This document shows, piece after piece, positions 1 to 5,413 of a DNA stretch of 7,433 bases. The stretch's first letter is position 1. Each line of letters opens with the position of its first letter. Location: assembly GCA_016198915.1 (NCBI GenBank), contig JACQHS010000055.1:1-7433 (forward strand). The letters run 5' to 3'. The stretch comes from Candidatus Omnitrophota bacterium. Lineage in GTDB: Bacteria; Omnitrophota; Gorgyraeia; Aquiviventales; Aquiviventaceae. Both the position numbers and the translations under genes were made by a program. The notes under the pieces were generated by a model that saw only the letters and a program-made list of their open reading frames with translations, searched no databases and was not told where the DNA came from.

Positions 1-141
1 GAGATGGTCATGCCCGGCGATACGATCGACGTGACGGTCGAGCTCATCCAGCCGGTCGCGATGGAGAAGGAACAACGGTTTGCTATTCGTGAGGGTGGAA
101 AAACCGTCGGGGCGGGGGTCATTACCGAAGTGATCAAATGA
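1..141 (+). CDS. tuf: Elongation factor Tu, C-terminal end (partial)
   Basis: The first 46 codons in frame 1 encode the end of EF-Tu, the GTPase that delivers aminoacyl-tRNA to the ribosome A site. The reading begins EMVMPGD, continues through TVELIQPVAME and ends RFAIREGGKTVGAGVITEV-IK before TGA. This matches the last strands of the beta-barrel domain III, which contacts tRNA and EF-Ts. The GTPase domain and domain II lie upstream of the window. The stop codon sits in the context ATGA at 138-141, and a palindromic repeat follows at once. A tuf gene directly before rpsJ is a common bacterial arrangement (str operon joined to S10 operon). The identification is secure; only the gene's copy number (tufA or tufB) cannot be judged. 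Confidence 0.97.
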   Translation, partial: EMVMPGDTIDVTVELIQPVAMEKEQRFAIREGGKTVGAGVITEVIK

Positions 142-146
142 CGAGT

Positions 147-231
147 CGGGACAGGTCCATTTTCGGAACAGCCGGGACACGTCTATTTTCGCCCTGCGGC
201 AAGCCACTGCGAAAATAGACATGTCCCGAGA
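147..231. repeat. Family A palindromic repeat, copy 1 (tuf-rpsJ spacer)
   Basis: The spacer between tuf and rpsJ holds a long hairpin. The left arm is 173-192 (CGGGACACGTCTATTTTCGC) and the right arm 209-228, pairing at 19 of 20 positions around a 16-base loop. In front lies a second, half copy of the left arm (147-165, CGGGACAGGTCCATTTTCG), joined by GGAACAGC (165-172). The same GGAACAGC precedes the full hairpin in copy 2 at 571-578. The right side ends GTCCCGAGA in both copies. The arrangement resembles REP/BIME-type repeats, which in other bacteria are spread by REP-associated tyrosine transposases; that link is inference, since no transposase gene lies here. No T-run follows the hairpin, so it does not look like a rho-independent terminator. 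Confidence 0.85.
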
Positions 232-235
232 CATG

Positions 236-251
236 TAAGATACGCATCTTA
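236..251 (+). promoter_or_regulatory. Small stem-loop just before the rpsJ start
   Basis: TAAGAT (236-241) and ATCTTA (246-251) pair perfectly around the loop ACGC, nine bases before the rpsJ ATG. No clear Shine-Dalgarno sequence is visible between it and the start codon. It could shape ribosome access to rpsJ, or it may be chance or the edge of the repeat insertion. The stem is short and AT-rich, so confidence in a function is low. Confidence 0.3.
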
Positions 252-260
252 GACGATTAG

Positions 261-569
261 ATGGCAGAGACACCAAAAATTCGAATCAAATTAAAGGCGT
301 ACGATCATCGGGTGCTGGACCTTTCAACCACCGAGATCGTCCAGACCGCGCAGCGGACGGGGGCCAAGATTTCCGGCCCGATCCCGCTGCCGACCAAACG
401 GGAGCTGTACACGGTCCTGCGCTCGCCGTTCATTGACAAGAAAGCCCGCGAGCAGTTCCAGATGGTGACGCATAAACGGCTGATCGACATTCTTGAACCC
501 ACATCGAAAACGATTGATGCCTTACGGAAACTCAACTTACCTTCAGGCGTATATGTTGAGGTCAAATGA
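261..569 (+). CDS. rpsJ: 30S ribosomal protein S10
   Basis: The gene encodes 102 residues, the usual length for S10, a 30S head protein that also acts as NusE in transcription antitermination. The signature is clear: KIRIKLKAYDHRVLD near the N-terminus, then SGPIPLPTKRELYTVLRSP, then REQFQMVTHKRLIDI, all closely matching the family. Translation from ATG 261 gives the expected N-terminus, although no strong Shine-Dalgarno is visible. The codon before the stop is AAA and the stop reads ATGA (566-569). The following gene, rplC, begins ATGA (671-674), so the two were probably once overlapped by four bases before a repeat came between them. In Escherichia coli the region ahead of rpsJ carries the L4-responsive leader; here it carries a repeat instead. 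Confidence 0.98.
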   Translation: MAETPKIRIKLKAYDHRVLDLSTTEIVQTAQRTGAKISGPIPLPTKRELYTVLRSPFIDKKAREQFQMVTHKRLIDILEPTSKTIDALRKLNLPSGVYVEVK

Positions 570-570
570 C

Positions 571-637
571 GGAACAGCCGGGACAGGTCCATTTTCGCCC
601 TGCGGGAAGCGACCGCGAAAATAGACCAGTCCCGAGA
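571..637. repeat. Family A palindromic repeat, copy 2 (rpsJ-rplC spacer)
   Basis: This is a second copy of the hairpin found at 147-231. The left arm is 579-598 (CGGGACAGGTCCATTTTCGC) and the right arm 615-634, with 18 of 20 matches; one of the two mismatches is a G:U pair in RNA. The loop is 16 bases (599-614), the same length as in copy 1 and similar in sequence (CCTGCGG at its start). GGAACAGC precedes it and GAGA follows it, as in copy 1. It begins two bases after the rpsJ stop codon. The remainder of the spacer, 638-670, shares nothing obvious with the other copy. Confidence 0.85.
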
Positions 638-670
638 TAGGAAATACTACGTTTCGCTGACGGGTCAGAG

Positions 671-1387
671 ATGATCGGATTGCTGGGGAAAAAGCTTGGG
701 ATGACGCATGTGTACGATGAGTTCGGCCATCGCTGGGCGGTGACTGCGGTGCAGGCCGGCCCATGCACGGTCCTGCGTCTGCGCGAGCCAAAGCGCGACG
801 GCTACGAGGCGGTCCAGGTGGGCTTTGAACCGGTCGACGAAAAACGGCTGTCAAAGCCGCGGCTGGGGGCGTTTAAAAAAGCCGGGACCGGAGCGTTCCG
901 CTACGTTCGCGAGTTCCGCCTAGACACCGCAGAGTTCAAGACCGGCCAGCAGTTCACGGTCGACCTCTTTCAGCAGTATGAGCTGGTTGATGTCGCCGGC
1001 GTCTCGATCGGAAAAGGATTCCAAGGCGGTGTGAAGCGATGGAAGTGGAAAGGCGGACCGCAGACCCACGGGTCGATGTCGCATCGCAGGCCTGGCTCGA
1101 TCGGATCCACGACCACCCCGGGCCGCGTCTGGCGCGGCCATCACCTGCCCGGTCACATGGGGCAGGACCGGGTGACCGTCCAGAACCTGCGCATCCTCCG
1201 GCTCGATCCGGCGAACCACCTGCTGCTGATTGAGGGGGCGGTGCCCGGCGCCGAGAACGGGCTGGTGATCGTCACGAAATCCAAGAAGCGGCCTGGCGTC
1301 ATCAAGAAGCCGCAGGCGATTCAAGCCGTGGTGGAGGAAGAGGAAGAGAAGGGCAAGAAGCCGGCAAAGGCCGCTGCGAAGAAATGA
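671..1387 (+). CDS. rplC: 50S ribosomal protein L3
   Basis: The protein has 238 residues. L3 is an early-assembly protein of the large subunit that binds 23S rRNA and sends a loop toward the peptidyl transferase centre. MIGLLGKKLGMTHVYDE at the N-terminus, GVSIGKGFQGGVKRW, HGSMSHRRPGSIG and GHMGQDRVTVQNL are family hallmarks. The position of E. coli Gln150, methylated by PrmB, is Thr here (TTTPGRV instead of NQTPGKV), as in many non-proteobacteria. The protein is about 30 residues longer than E. coli L3 because of a charged tail with five consecutive Glu and several Lys/Ala. The ATG is chosen from family alignment; no good Shine-Dalgarno is visible. The stop is in the context AAATGA and is followed directly by a family B repeat. 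Confidence 0.98.
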   Translation: MIGLLGKKLGMTHVYDEFGHRWAVTAVQAGPCTVLRLREPKRDGYEAVQVGFEPVDEKRLSKPRLGAFKKAGTGAFRYVREFRLDTAEFKTGQQFTVDLFQQYELVDVAGVSIGKGFQGGVKRWKWKGGPQTHGSMSHRRPGSIGSTTTPGRVWRGHHLPGHMGQDRVTVQNLRILRLDPANHLLLIEGAVPGAENGLVIVTKSKKRPGVIKKPQAIQAVVEEEEEKGKKPAKAAAKK

Positions 1388-1495
1388 TCCCACGCCCTGA
1401 CTGGGCTCGCCTGTGGCGAGCCGCGAAAACTGAACGCTTGCACACCTATTGGAGTTTTCGCCCCGCAGGTCCGCGGGGCAGGCAGGGCGTGGGAT
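1387..1495. repeat. Family B element, copy 1 (rplC-rplD spacer)
   Basis: This element fills the whole rplC-rplD spacer. Its ends are a perfect 13-base inverted repeat, ATCCCACGCCCTG (1387-1399) and CAGGGCGTGGGAT (1483-1495), extendable to 16 of 17 bases. Inside are three further perfect stems: 1404-1411/1415-1422 (GGCTCGCC, loop TGT), 1423-1431/1453-1461 (GCGAAAACT/AGTTTTCGC) and 1461-1466/1473-1478 (CCCCGC/GCGGGG). The last two share base 1461, so only one can use it. ATGA lies at both edges (1384-1387 and 1494-1497), so the insert reads like a short MITE-like element with a target duplication. The left edge includes the last base of the rplC stop and the right edge the first bases of the rplD start. 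No coding capacity is seen. Confidence 0.85.
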
Positions 1496-2129
1496 GAACG
1501 TGAAGGTGTTCGATCTTCAGGGTAGCGAAGTAGGCCAGCTTACACTAGATCCCCAGCTCTGGGACGGCCGCGTCAACCTCCGGCTATTGTCGCAGGCGGT
1601 GGCCATGTACCGGACGAACCAGCGGGCCGGCACCGCCTCGACGAAAACCCGCGGCGATGTGTCCGGAGGCGGCAAGAAGCCATGGAAGCAGAAGCATACC
1701 GGACGGGCGCGTGTCGGATCCATCCGCTCGCCGCTGTGGCGGCACGGCGGGTCGGTCTTCGGGCCGCGGCCCCGCGATGTGCACTACCGGCTGCCGCAGA
1801 CGATTCGCCGTAGGGCCCTGCTCGAAAGCTTGAAGGGCAAGCTGCGCGACGAGGAGCTGGTCGTCCTCGACGAGCTGGCGGCGGAGGCGCCGAAGACCAA
1901 GCCGTTTGCCAAGCTGGCGAGCACCTTTGAGGTCGGCCGGCGGTCCGTCATCGTCCTGGACAGGCCCTCGGCGGCGCTGCTCAAATCGCTGCGCAACCTC
2001 GCGCGGTTTGAGCTGTGCAGCGCGGCGAGCCTGAATGCGTTCGATGTGCTCAACGCCCAGAAAGTGCTGGTGACCAAGGCGGCGTTCGAACGATTGGAAG
2101 CCCGGGTGAACGATGCGTCCAGCAACTGA
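1494..2129 (+). CDS. rplD: 50S ribosomal protein L4
   Basis: The protein has 211 residues. L4 binds 23S rRNA, lines the nascent-peptide tunnel with an extended loop and, in E. coli, represses its own S10 operon. The loop signature is present: RTNQRAGTASTKTRGDVSGGG, KPWKQKHTGRARVGS and RSPLWRHGGSVFGPRPRDV. The ATG at 1494 gives MNVKVFDLQGSEV, the standard N-terminus. An upstream in-frame TTG at 1449 would add 15 residues coded by the family B repeat and is not credible. The ribosome site is unusual: the bases before ATG are the repeat's right end, AGGGCGTGGG, whose AGGG (1484-1487) lies six bases from the start and may serve as a weak Shine-Dalgarno. The 3' end overlaps rplW by 17 bases. Confidence 0.97.
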   Translation: MNVKVFDLQGSEVGQLTLDPQLWDGRVNLRLLSQAVAMYRTNQRAGTASTKTRGDVSGGGKKPWKQKHTGRARVGSIRSPLWRHGGSVFGPRPRDVHYRLPQTIRRRALLESLKGKLRDEELVVLDELAAEAPKTKPFAKLASTFEVGRRSVIVLDRPSAALLKSLRNLARFELCSAASLNAFDVLNAQKVLVTKAAFERLEARVNDASSN

Positions 2130-2394
2130 GATCATCAGAGCGGTCCGCCAGTCGGAGAAGGGCACGCGGCTCGCCAAGTATGACCAGTACCTGGTGGATG
2201 TCGCGAGAGACGCCAATAAGGTGGAAATTCGCGAGGCCGTCGAGCGGCTGTTCTCCGTGAAAGTCACCAAGGTGAACACGCAGAACTGCCACGGCAAGTG
2301 GCGGCAGCTGCGCGTGCGCTGGGGCCGCCGGCCGGACTGGAAGAAGGCGATTGTCACATTGGCCAAGGGCCAGAAGATTGAGGTCGCGAAGTAA
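2113..2394 (+). CDS. rplW: 50S ribosomal protein L23
   Basis: The protein has 93 residues, near the family's usual 95-100. L23 sits at the exit of the peptide tunnel and is the docking site for trigger factor and signal recognition particle. The matching segments are IIRAVRQSEKGTRLA (family form II.P..TEKS), the central YLVDVARDANKVEIREAVE, LFSVKVTKVNT and the C-terminal RPDWKKAIVTLAKG. The start overlaps the end of rplD by 17 bases, so translation is probably coupled. Conservation at the N-terminus is weaker than elsewhere (SEKG where TEKS is usual), but no other start fits better. Confidence 0.95.
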   Translation: MRPATEIIRAVRQSEKGTRLAKYDQYLVDVARDANKVEIREAVERLFSVKVTKVNTQNCHGKWRQLRVRWGRRPDWKKAIVTLAKGQKIEVAK

Positions 2395-2395
2395 C

Positions 2396-3226
2396 ATGGG
2401 TGTCAAAACGCACAAACCCACAACGCCGACGATGCGGTTTCAGGTGACCGCCGATTTTTCGGAGCTCACCACCGCAACACCGGAAAAGCGGCTGCTCGTG
2501 CCGATGAAGAAAACCGGCGGCCGCAATGCCCATGGCCATCTTACGAGCCGCTTCATGGGCGGCGGGCACAAGCAGATGTACCGCCTTATCGACTTCTACC
2601 GGCGCGACAAGGCCGGCATGAGTGCCACGGTCCTGTCCGTCGAGTACGACCCGAACCGCAGCTCCCGCATCTCGCTCGTCCAGTATGCGGACGGCGAGAA
2701 ACGCTATATCCTGTGGCCGAGCGGTCTGACGGTCGGCGACACGATCAGCGCGGGCGAAGACGCAGAGGTGAAGGTCGGCAATGCGCTGCCGCTGCGGCGC
2801 ATCCCGCCGGGTGAGATGATCCACAACCTCGAGATCCAAAAAAACCGGGGCGCGCAGATCGTCCGGTCCGCCGGCTCCTCTGCCACGATCATGGCTAAGG
2901 AAGGCGAGATTGCGCATGTGAAGCTGCCGTCCGGGGAAGTGCGCCTGTTCGACCTTGACTGCTGGGCCACCATTGGGCAGCTGGGAGGGTCGGAGCGTAA
3001 ATCATTCGTGATCGGCAAGGCCGGGCGATCGCGGTGGCTGGGACGCAAGCCACATGTCCGCGGCATTGCGATGAATCCGGTCGACCACCCCCACGGGGGA
3101 GGCGAAGGCAAGTCCGGACAAGGCAACCCGCATCCCGTGTCTCCGTGGGGATGGCATACGAAGGGCCGCAAGACCCGCAACCGCAATAAGTACTCGCAGC
3201 GACTCATTGTGAAGCGAAGGAAGTGA
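2396..3226 (+). CDS. rplB: 50S ribosomal protein L2
   Basis: The protein has 276 residues, the normal size. L2 is a primary 23S rRNA-binding protein needed for subunit joining and peptidyl transferase activity. The N-terminal KTHKPTTPTMRFQV, the GGRNAHGHLTSRFMGGGHK segment, the OB-fold and the SH3-like domains are recognisable. The C-terminal hallmark MNPVDHPHGGGEG includes His231, equivalent to E. coli His229. The ATG at 2396 gives the expected MGVKTHKP; an in-frame start 45 bases upstream would only add residues read from rplW in another frame. GAGGT at 2380-2384 is a distant Shine-Dalgarno candidate. One base separates the start from the rplW stop. Confidence 0.98.
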   Translation: MGVKTHKPTTPTMRFQVTADFSELTTATPEKRLLVPMKKTGGRNAHGHLTSRFMGGGHKQMYRLIDFYRRDKAGMSATVLSVEYDPNRSSRISLVQYADGEKRYILWPSGLTVGDTISAGEDAEVKVGNALPLRRIPPGEMIHNLEIQKNRGAQIVRSAGSSATIMAKEGEIAHVKLPSGEVRLFDLDCWATIGQLGGSERKSFVIGKAGRSRWLGRKPHVRGIAMNPVDHPHGGGEGKSGQGNPHPVSPWGWHTKGRKTRNRNKYSQRLIVKRRK

Positions 3227-3227
3227 C

Positions 3228-3569
3228 ATGGGACGATCAGCAAAGAAAGGGGCGTTCGTGGATGAGCCGCTGCTGCGCAAAGTACAGATCGCGCAGCAGA
3301 CGAACGACCGCAAGCCGATCAAGACGTGGTCGCGCCGTTCCACCGTGACCCCGGAGTTTATCGGGCTCAACTTCCTCGTCCATAATGGGAAGGGATTCCT
3401 GCCCGTGTACGCCACCGAGAACATGGTCGGGCACAAATTGGGTGAGTTTGCGCCGACACGCGTCTTCCGCAAGCATGGCGGAGTGAGGAAGGCTGCGGCG
3501 ACGACCGGCGGAGCACCCGGCCCCACTGCGACGGCTGCCCCAGCAGCCGCCCCGGCGGAGAAGAAGTAG
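3228..3569 (+). CDS. rpsS: 30S ribosomal protein S19
   Basis: The protein has 113 residues, about 20 more than the usual S19 of about 92. S19 forms a complex with S13 in the 30S head and touches A-site tRNA through its tail. The body is typical: MGRSAKKGAFVDEPLLRKV, IKTWSRRSTVTPEFIGL, HNGKGFLPVYATENMVGHKLGEFAPTR. From about residue 90 a low-complexity tail of Ala, Pro, Gly and Thr ends in EKK, outside the normal family fold. AAGGAAG before the start at 3228 is a reasonable ribosome-binding site. Only one base separates it from rplB, indicating coupled translation. Confidence 0.97.
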   Translation: MGRSAKKGAFVDEPLLRKVQIAQQTNDRKPIKTWSRRSTVTPEFIGLNFLVHNGKGFLPVYATENMVGHKLGEFAPTRVFRKHGGVRKAAATTGGAPGPTATAAPAAAPAEKK

Positions 3570-3572
3570 CCG

Positions 3573-3908
3573 ATGCTCGCGAAAGCGATAGCTCGTCAGG
3601 TCCGCATGACGCCCAGAAAAGTCGGCTATATGCTGACGCCTCTGCGCCGTCGGACCGTCGCGGAGGCGCTCGACGTGTTGTCAGCGGCCAACCGGCGGGC
3701 CGCACGGCCGGTAGCCATCCTGGTGGCCTCGGCGTTCGCGAACGCGCAGCGCAAAGATCCGACGCTGCGCGCGGAGGACGTCATCGTCAGCAAGGCGGTG
3801 GCCAACGAGGGGCCGCGGTGGAAGCGGTTCCGCGCCGCAGGGTTCGGCCGCGCTAACCGCATCTTGAAACGGACCACGCACATCATCGTCGAGTTGGAGA
3901 AGAAGTGA
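3573..3908 (+). CDS. rplV: 50S ribosomal protein L22
   Basis: The protein has 111 residues, the usual length. L22 binds all domains of 23S rRNA, and its hairpin loop narrows the peptide exit tunnel, where macrolide-resistance changes occur. The family pattern is clear: VRMTPRKVGYML near the N-terminus, AARPVAILVASAFANAQ in the middle, and GPRWKRFRAAGFGRANRILKRTTHI in the hairpin and final strand. Three bases follow the rpsS stop before this ATG. GGAG in the end of rpsS is a possible ribosome site. Nothing is unusual in length or content. Confidence 0.97.
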   Translation: MLAKAIARQVRMTPRKVGYMLTPLRRRTVAEALDVLSAANRRAARPVAILVASAFANAQRKDPTLRAEDVIVSKAVANEGPRWKRFRAAGFGRANRILKRTTHIIVELEKK

Positions 3909-3911
3909 TCC

Positions 3912-4637
3912 ATGGGACATAAGGTCAATCCGCAGTGTCTCCGGCTCCAAATCTCCCGTGACTGGCAGTCGCGGTGGTTTACGCCGACCAAGGCGCTCTT
4001 CGTGCAGTATCTCCAGCAGGACCGGAAGATTCGCGAACTGCTGGAACGCGAGCTGGCCTCCGCGGCGGTCGCGAAGATCGTGATTGAGCGGTCCGCCGAG
4101 CGCATCCACCTCGCCATCCACACGGCGCGGCCCGGGATCTTAATCGGCCGTCGGGGGGAGAACATCCAGCGGCTCCAAGAGGCGGTGCAGAAGATCGTGG
4201 GCACCCAGCAGCAGCTCAAAATCGACTATGTGGAGATCGCCAATCCGGCCATCGAGGCGAAGCTGGTGGCCGATTCGCTGGCCTTCCAGCTGCAGAAGCG
4301 CATTGCCTTCCGCCGGGCGATGAAGCGCGCCATCCAGCAAGCGATGGAGTCGAAGGACTGCAAGGGGATCAAGGTGGTCTGTGACGGCCGGCTGGCGGGA
4401 TCTGAGATGACGCGGCGGGAGGTCTACCGAGCCGGCAGCGTGCCGCTGAGCACCTTTCGTTCGCGCATCGATTTCGGGACGGCCACCGCGCACACGACCG
4501 CCGGATGCATCGGCACGAAAGTGTGGGTCTGCCGGGGGGATCTCGTGTCGCTTGAGCGCCAAAAGAGCAAGCCGAAACACGCACTCCATGCGGAGCCGCC
4601 GGCGGTGAGCGCTGAGCCGGCCGCGGCCGCGTCATAA
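3912..4637 (+). CDS. rpsC: 30S ribosomal protein S3
   Basis: The protein has 241 residues. S3 lies at the mRNA entry of the 30S subunit and, with S4 and S5, unwinds mRNA. The N-terminus MGHKVNPQCLRL is typical. A type II KH domain has its GxxG loop as GRRG at residues 79-82 (GILIGRRGENIQRL). The C-terminal domain shows GSVPLSTFRSRIDFGTA and AHTTAGCIGTKVWV, matching the usual VPLHTLRADIDYG and AHTTYGVIGVKVW with some drift. The last 25 or so residues are Ala/Pro/Glu-rich and probably disordered. Three bases separate it from rplV and one from rplP. Confidence 0.97.
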   Translation: MGHKVNPQCLRLQISRDWQSRWFTPTKALFVQYLQQDRKIRELLERELASAAVAKIVIERSAERIHLAIHTARPGILIGRRGENIQRLQEAVQKIVGTQQQLKIDYVEIANPAIEAKLVADSLAFQLQKRIAFRRAMKRAIQQAMESKDCKGIKVVCDGRLAGSEMTRREVYRAGSVPLSTFRSRIDFGTATAHTTAGCIGTKVWVCRGDLVSLERQKSKPKHALHAEPPAVSAEPAAAAS

Positions 4638-4638
4638 G

Positions 4639-5067
4639 ATGGCCTTACTGCTTCCAAAGAGAATCAAGTACCGGAAGGCCTTCCGCGGCAAGCGGCGGGG
4701 ACCGGCCCGCGGCGGGACGCGCCTGGCGTTCGGAGAGTTTGGGCTGAAGGCACTGGAGAACGGCTGGATCACGGCCGCACAGATTGAAGCCTGCCGTGTG
4801 GCCATCAGCCGCAGCCTCACCCGCGGCGGCAAGTCGTGGCTGCGCATCTTTCCGGACAAGCCCTGCACCGTCCACGGACAGGAGAAGCCGATGGGGTCCG
4901 GCAAGGGGCTGGTGGATCACTGGGTGGCGGTGGTGAAACGCGGACGCATTCTGTTTGAGGTGAGCGGCATCCCCGAGGTGTTGGTGCGCGAGGCGTTTCG
5001 GTTTGCGGCGTGCAAGCTGCCCCTGCGGACCCGGATGGTCACGCGCCGCGAGGAAGCGGGTGTTTAG
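4639..5067 (+). CDS. rplP: 50S ribosomal protein L16
   Basis: The protein has 142 residues, close to the usual 135-140. L16 organises the A-site region of 23S rRNA and helps bind tRNA. LLPKRIKYRKAFRGKRRG, LAFGEFGLKALE, RIFPDKPC, GSGKGLVDHWVAVVKRGRILFE and the C-terminal AACKLPLRTRMV follow the family. At the position of E. coli Arg81, which the oxygenase RoxA (YcfD) hydroxylates, this protein has Pro84: the stretch reads EKPMGSGKG where E. coli has AVRMGKGKG, aligned without gaps. The gene starts one base after the rpsC stop with no evident Shine-Dalgarno, so translational coupling is likely. Confidence 0.97.
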   Translation: MALLLPKRIKYRKAFRGKRRGPARGGTRLAFGEFGLKALENGWITAAQIEACRVAISRSLTRGGKSWLRIFPDKPCTVHGQEKPMGSGKGLVDHWVAVVKRGRILFEVSGIPEVLVREAFRFAACKLPLRTRMVTRREEAGV

Positions 5068-5068
5068 C

Positions 5069-5272
5069 ATGGCTGAACCACGAGTCGACACGAAAACCCT
5101 TCGCGCAACACCGGCGGCGGATCTCGTCGCACGGGTGGACGCGCTTCGGCGGCAGCGCTGGGAGCACCGTCTGAAGCTGGCCGATGGGACCGTGCGGCAG
5201 ACGCACCTCCTGCGGCTCCTCCGGCGGCAGCTTGCCCGCATCCTGACGATCCAGCGGGAGCAGCAGCGATGA
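5069..5272 (+). CDS. rpmC: 50S ribosomal protein L29
   Basis: The protein has 67 residues, normal for L29, a small two-helix protein near the tunnel exit that neighbours L23. The pattern is TLRATPAADLVARVDALRR, then RLKLADGTVRQTHLLRLLRRQLARILTI, corresponding to the family's L..L...L.FQ.A.G.L.N......VRR.IARI.T. Family residues such as Phe in FQ and Asn in LENP are replaced (LKLADGTVRQTH), so it is a somewhat divergent member. ATG 5069 is one base after the rplP stop. Longer upstream readings in this frame are shadows of rplP. The last codon CGA plus TGA forms ATGA at 5269-5272, where a family B repeat begins. Confidence 0.93.
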   Translation: MAEPRVDTKTLRATPAADLVARVDALRRQRWEHRLKLADGTVRQTHLLRLLRRQLARILTIQREQQR

Positions 5273-5413
5273 TCCCACGCCCTGCTGCTCGCAGCGACAC
5301 GATGGTAAACTGCCGCGCAGGTCGCTGCGGGCGCGGCGGATGGAGAAAGTTTCTTCGAGTGGATGCATTCCGCCGCGCGTTCGCCTGCGGCGAACGGCAG
5401 CAGGGCGTGGGAT
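5272..5413. repeat. Family B element, copy 2 (rpmC-rpsQ spacer)
   Basis: This is the second copy of the element at 1387-1495. The termini are a perfect 16-base inverted repeat: 5272-5287 (ATCCCACGCCCTGCTG) and 5398-5413. Inside are three perfect stems: 5290-5298/5321-5329 (CGCAGCGAC/GTCGCTGCG), 5331-5340/5369-5378 (GCGCGGCGGA/TCCGCCGCGC) and 5378-5385/5389-5396 (CGTTCGCC, loop TGC); the last two share base 5378. Only the termini are the same as in copy 1. The inner stems sit in similar places but their sequences differ, as if compensatory change had kept the folds. ATGA flanks it on both sides (5269-5272 and 5412-5415). The insert therefore holds the rpmC stop on one edge and the rpsQ start on the other. 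Confidence 0.87.

Noticed and set aside
173..228. Family A hairpin as a rho-independent terminator after tuf
   Set aside because: The stem is followed by CCGAGACATG with no T-run, and the same hairpin recurs after rpsJ inside the operon, where termination would cut off the essential genes.
232..260. Promoter for the S10 operon ahead of rpsJ
   Set aside because: No convincing -35/-10 pair is visible; the AT-rich stretch is explained as well by the small stem-loop.
147..637. Two spaced copies of family A as a CRISPR array
   Set aside because: Only two full copies exist, separated by a complete gene, with no regular spacers and no cas genes.
1449..1493. TTG upstream start adding 15 residues to L4
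   Set aside because: The added residues are coded by the family B repeat, and MNVKVFDL at 1494 is the family N-terminus.
1387..1495. Family B element as a tRNA gene because of its several arms
   Set aside because: There is no T-loop or D-loop consensus, no anticodon arm of proper size, and the stem lengths do not fit; copy 2 differs in inner sequence.
1584..2366. A 260-codon open frame on the minus strand over rplD and rplW
   Set aside because: It is antisense to two clear ribosomal genes, has no recognisable domain, and long antisense frames are expected in GC-rich coding DNA.
3626..4219. A 197-codon minus-strand open frame across rplV and rpsC
   Set aside because: Its composition is dominated by Arg, Ser and Cys as expected from reversed ribosomal codons; there is no family match and no independent ribosome site.
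5003..5068. Longer L29 starting at 5003
   Set aside because: The extra residues are an out-of-frame reading of rplP; ATG 5069 directly after the rplP stop gives a normal 67-residue L29.
5340..5411. ATG upstream start adding 24 residues to S17
   Set aside because: The extension is repeat sequence and does not resemble S17; ATG 5412 matches the family and lies at the element's edge.
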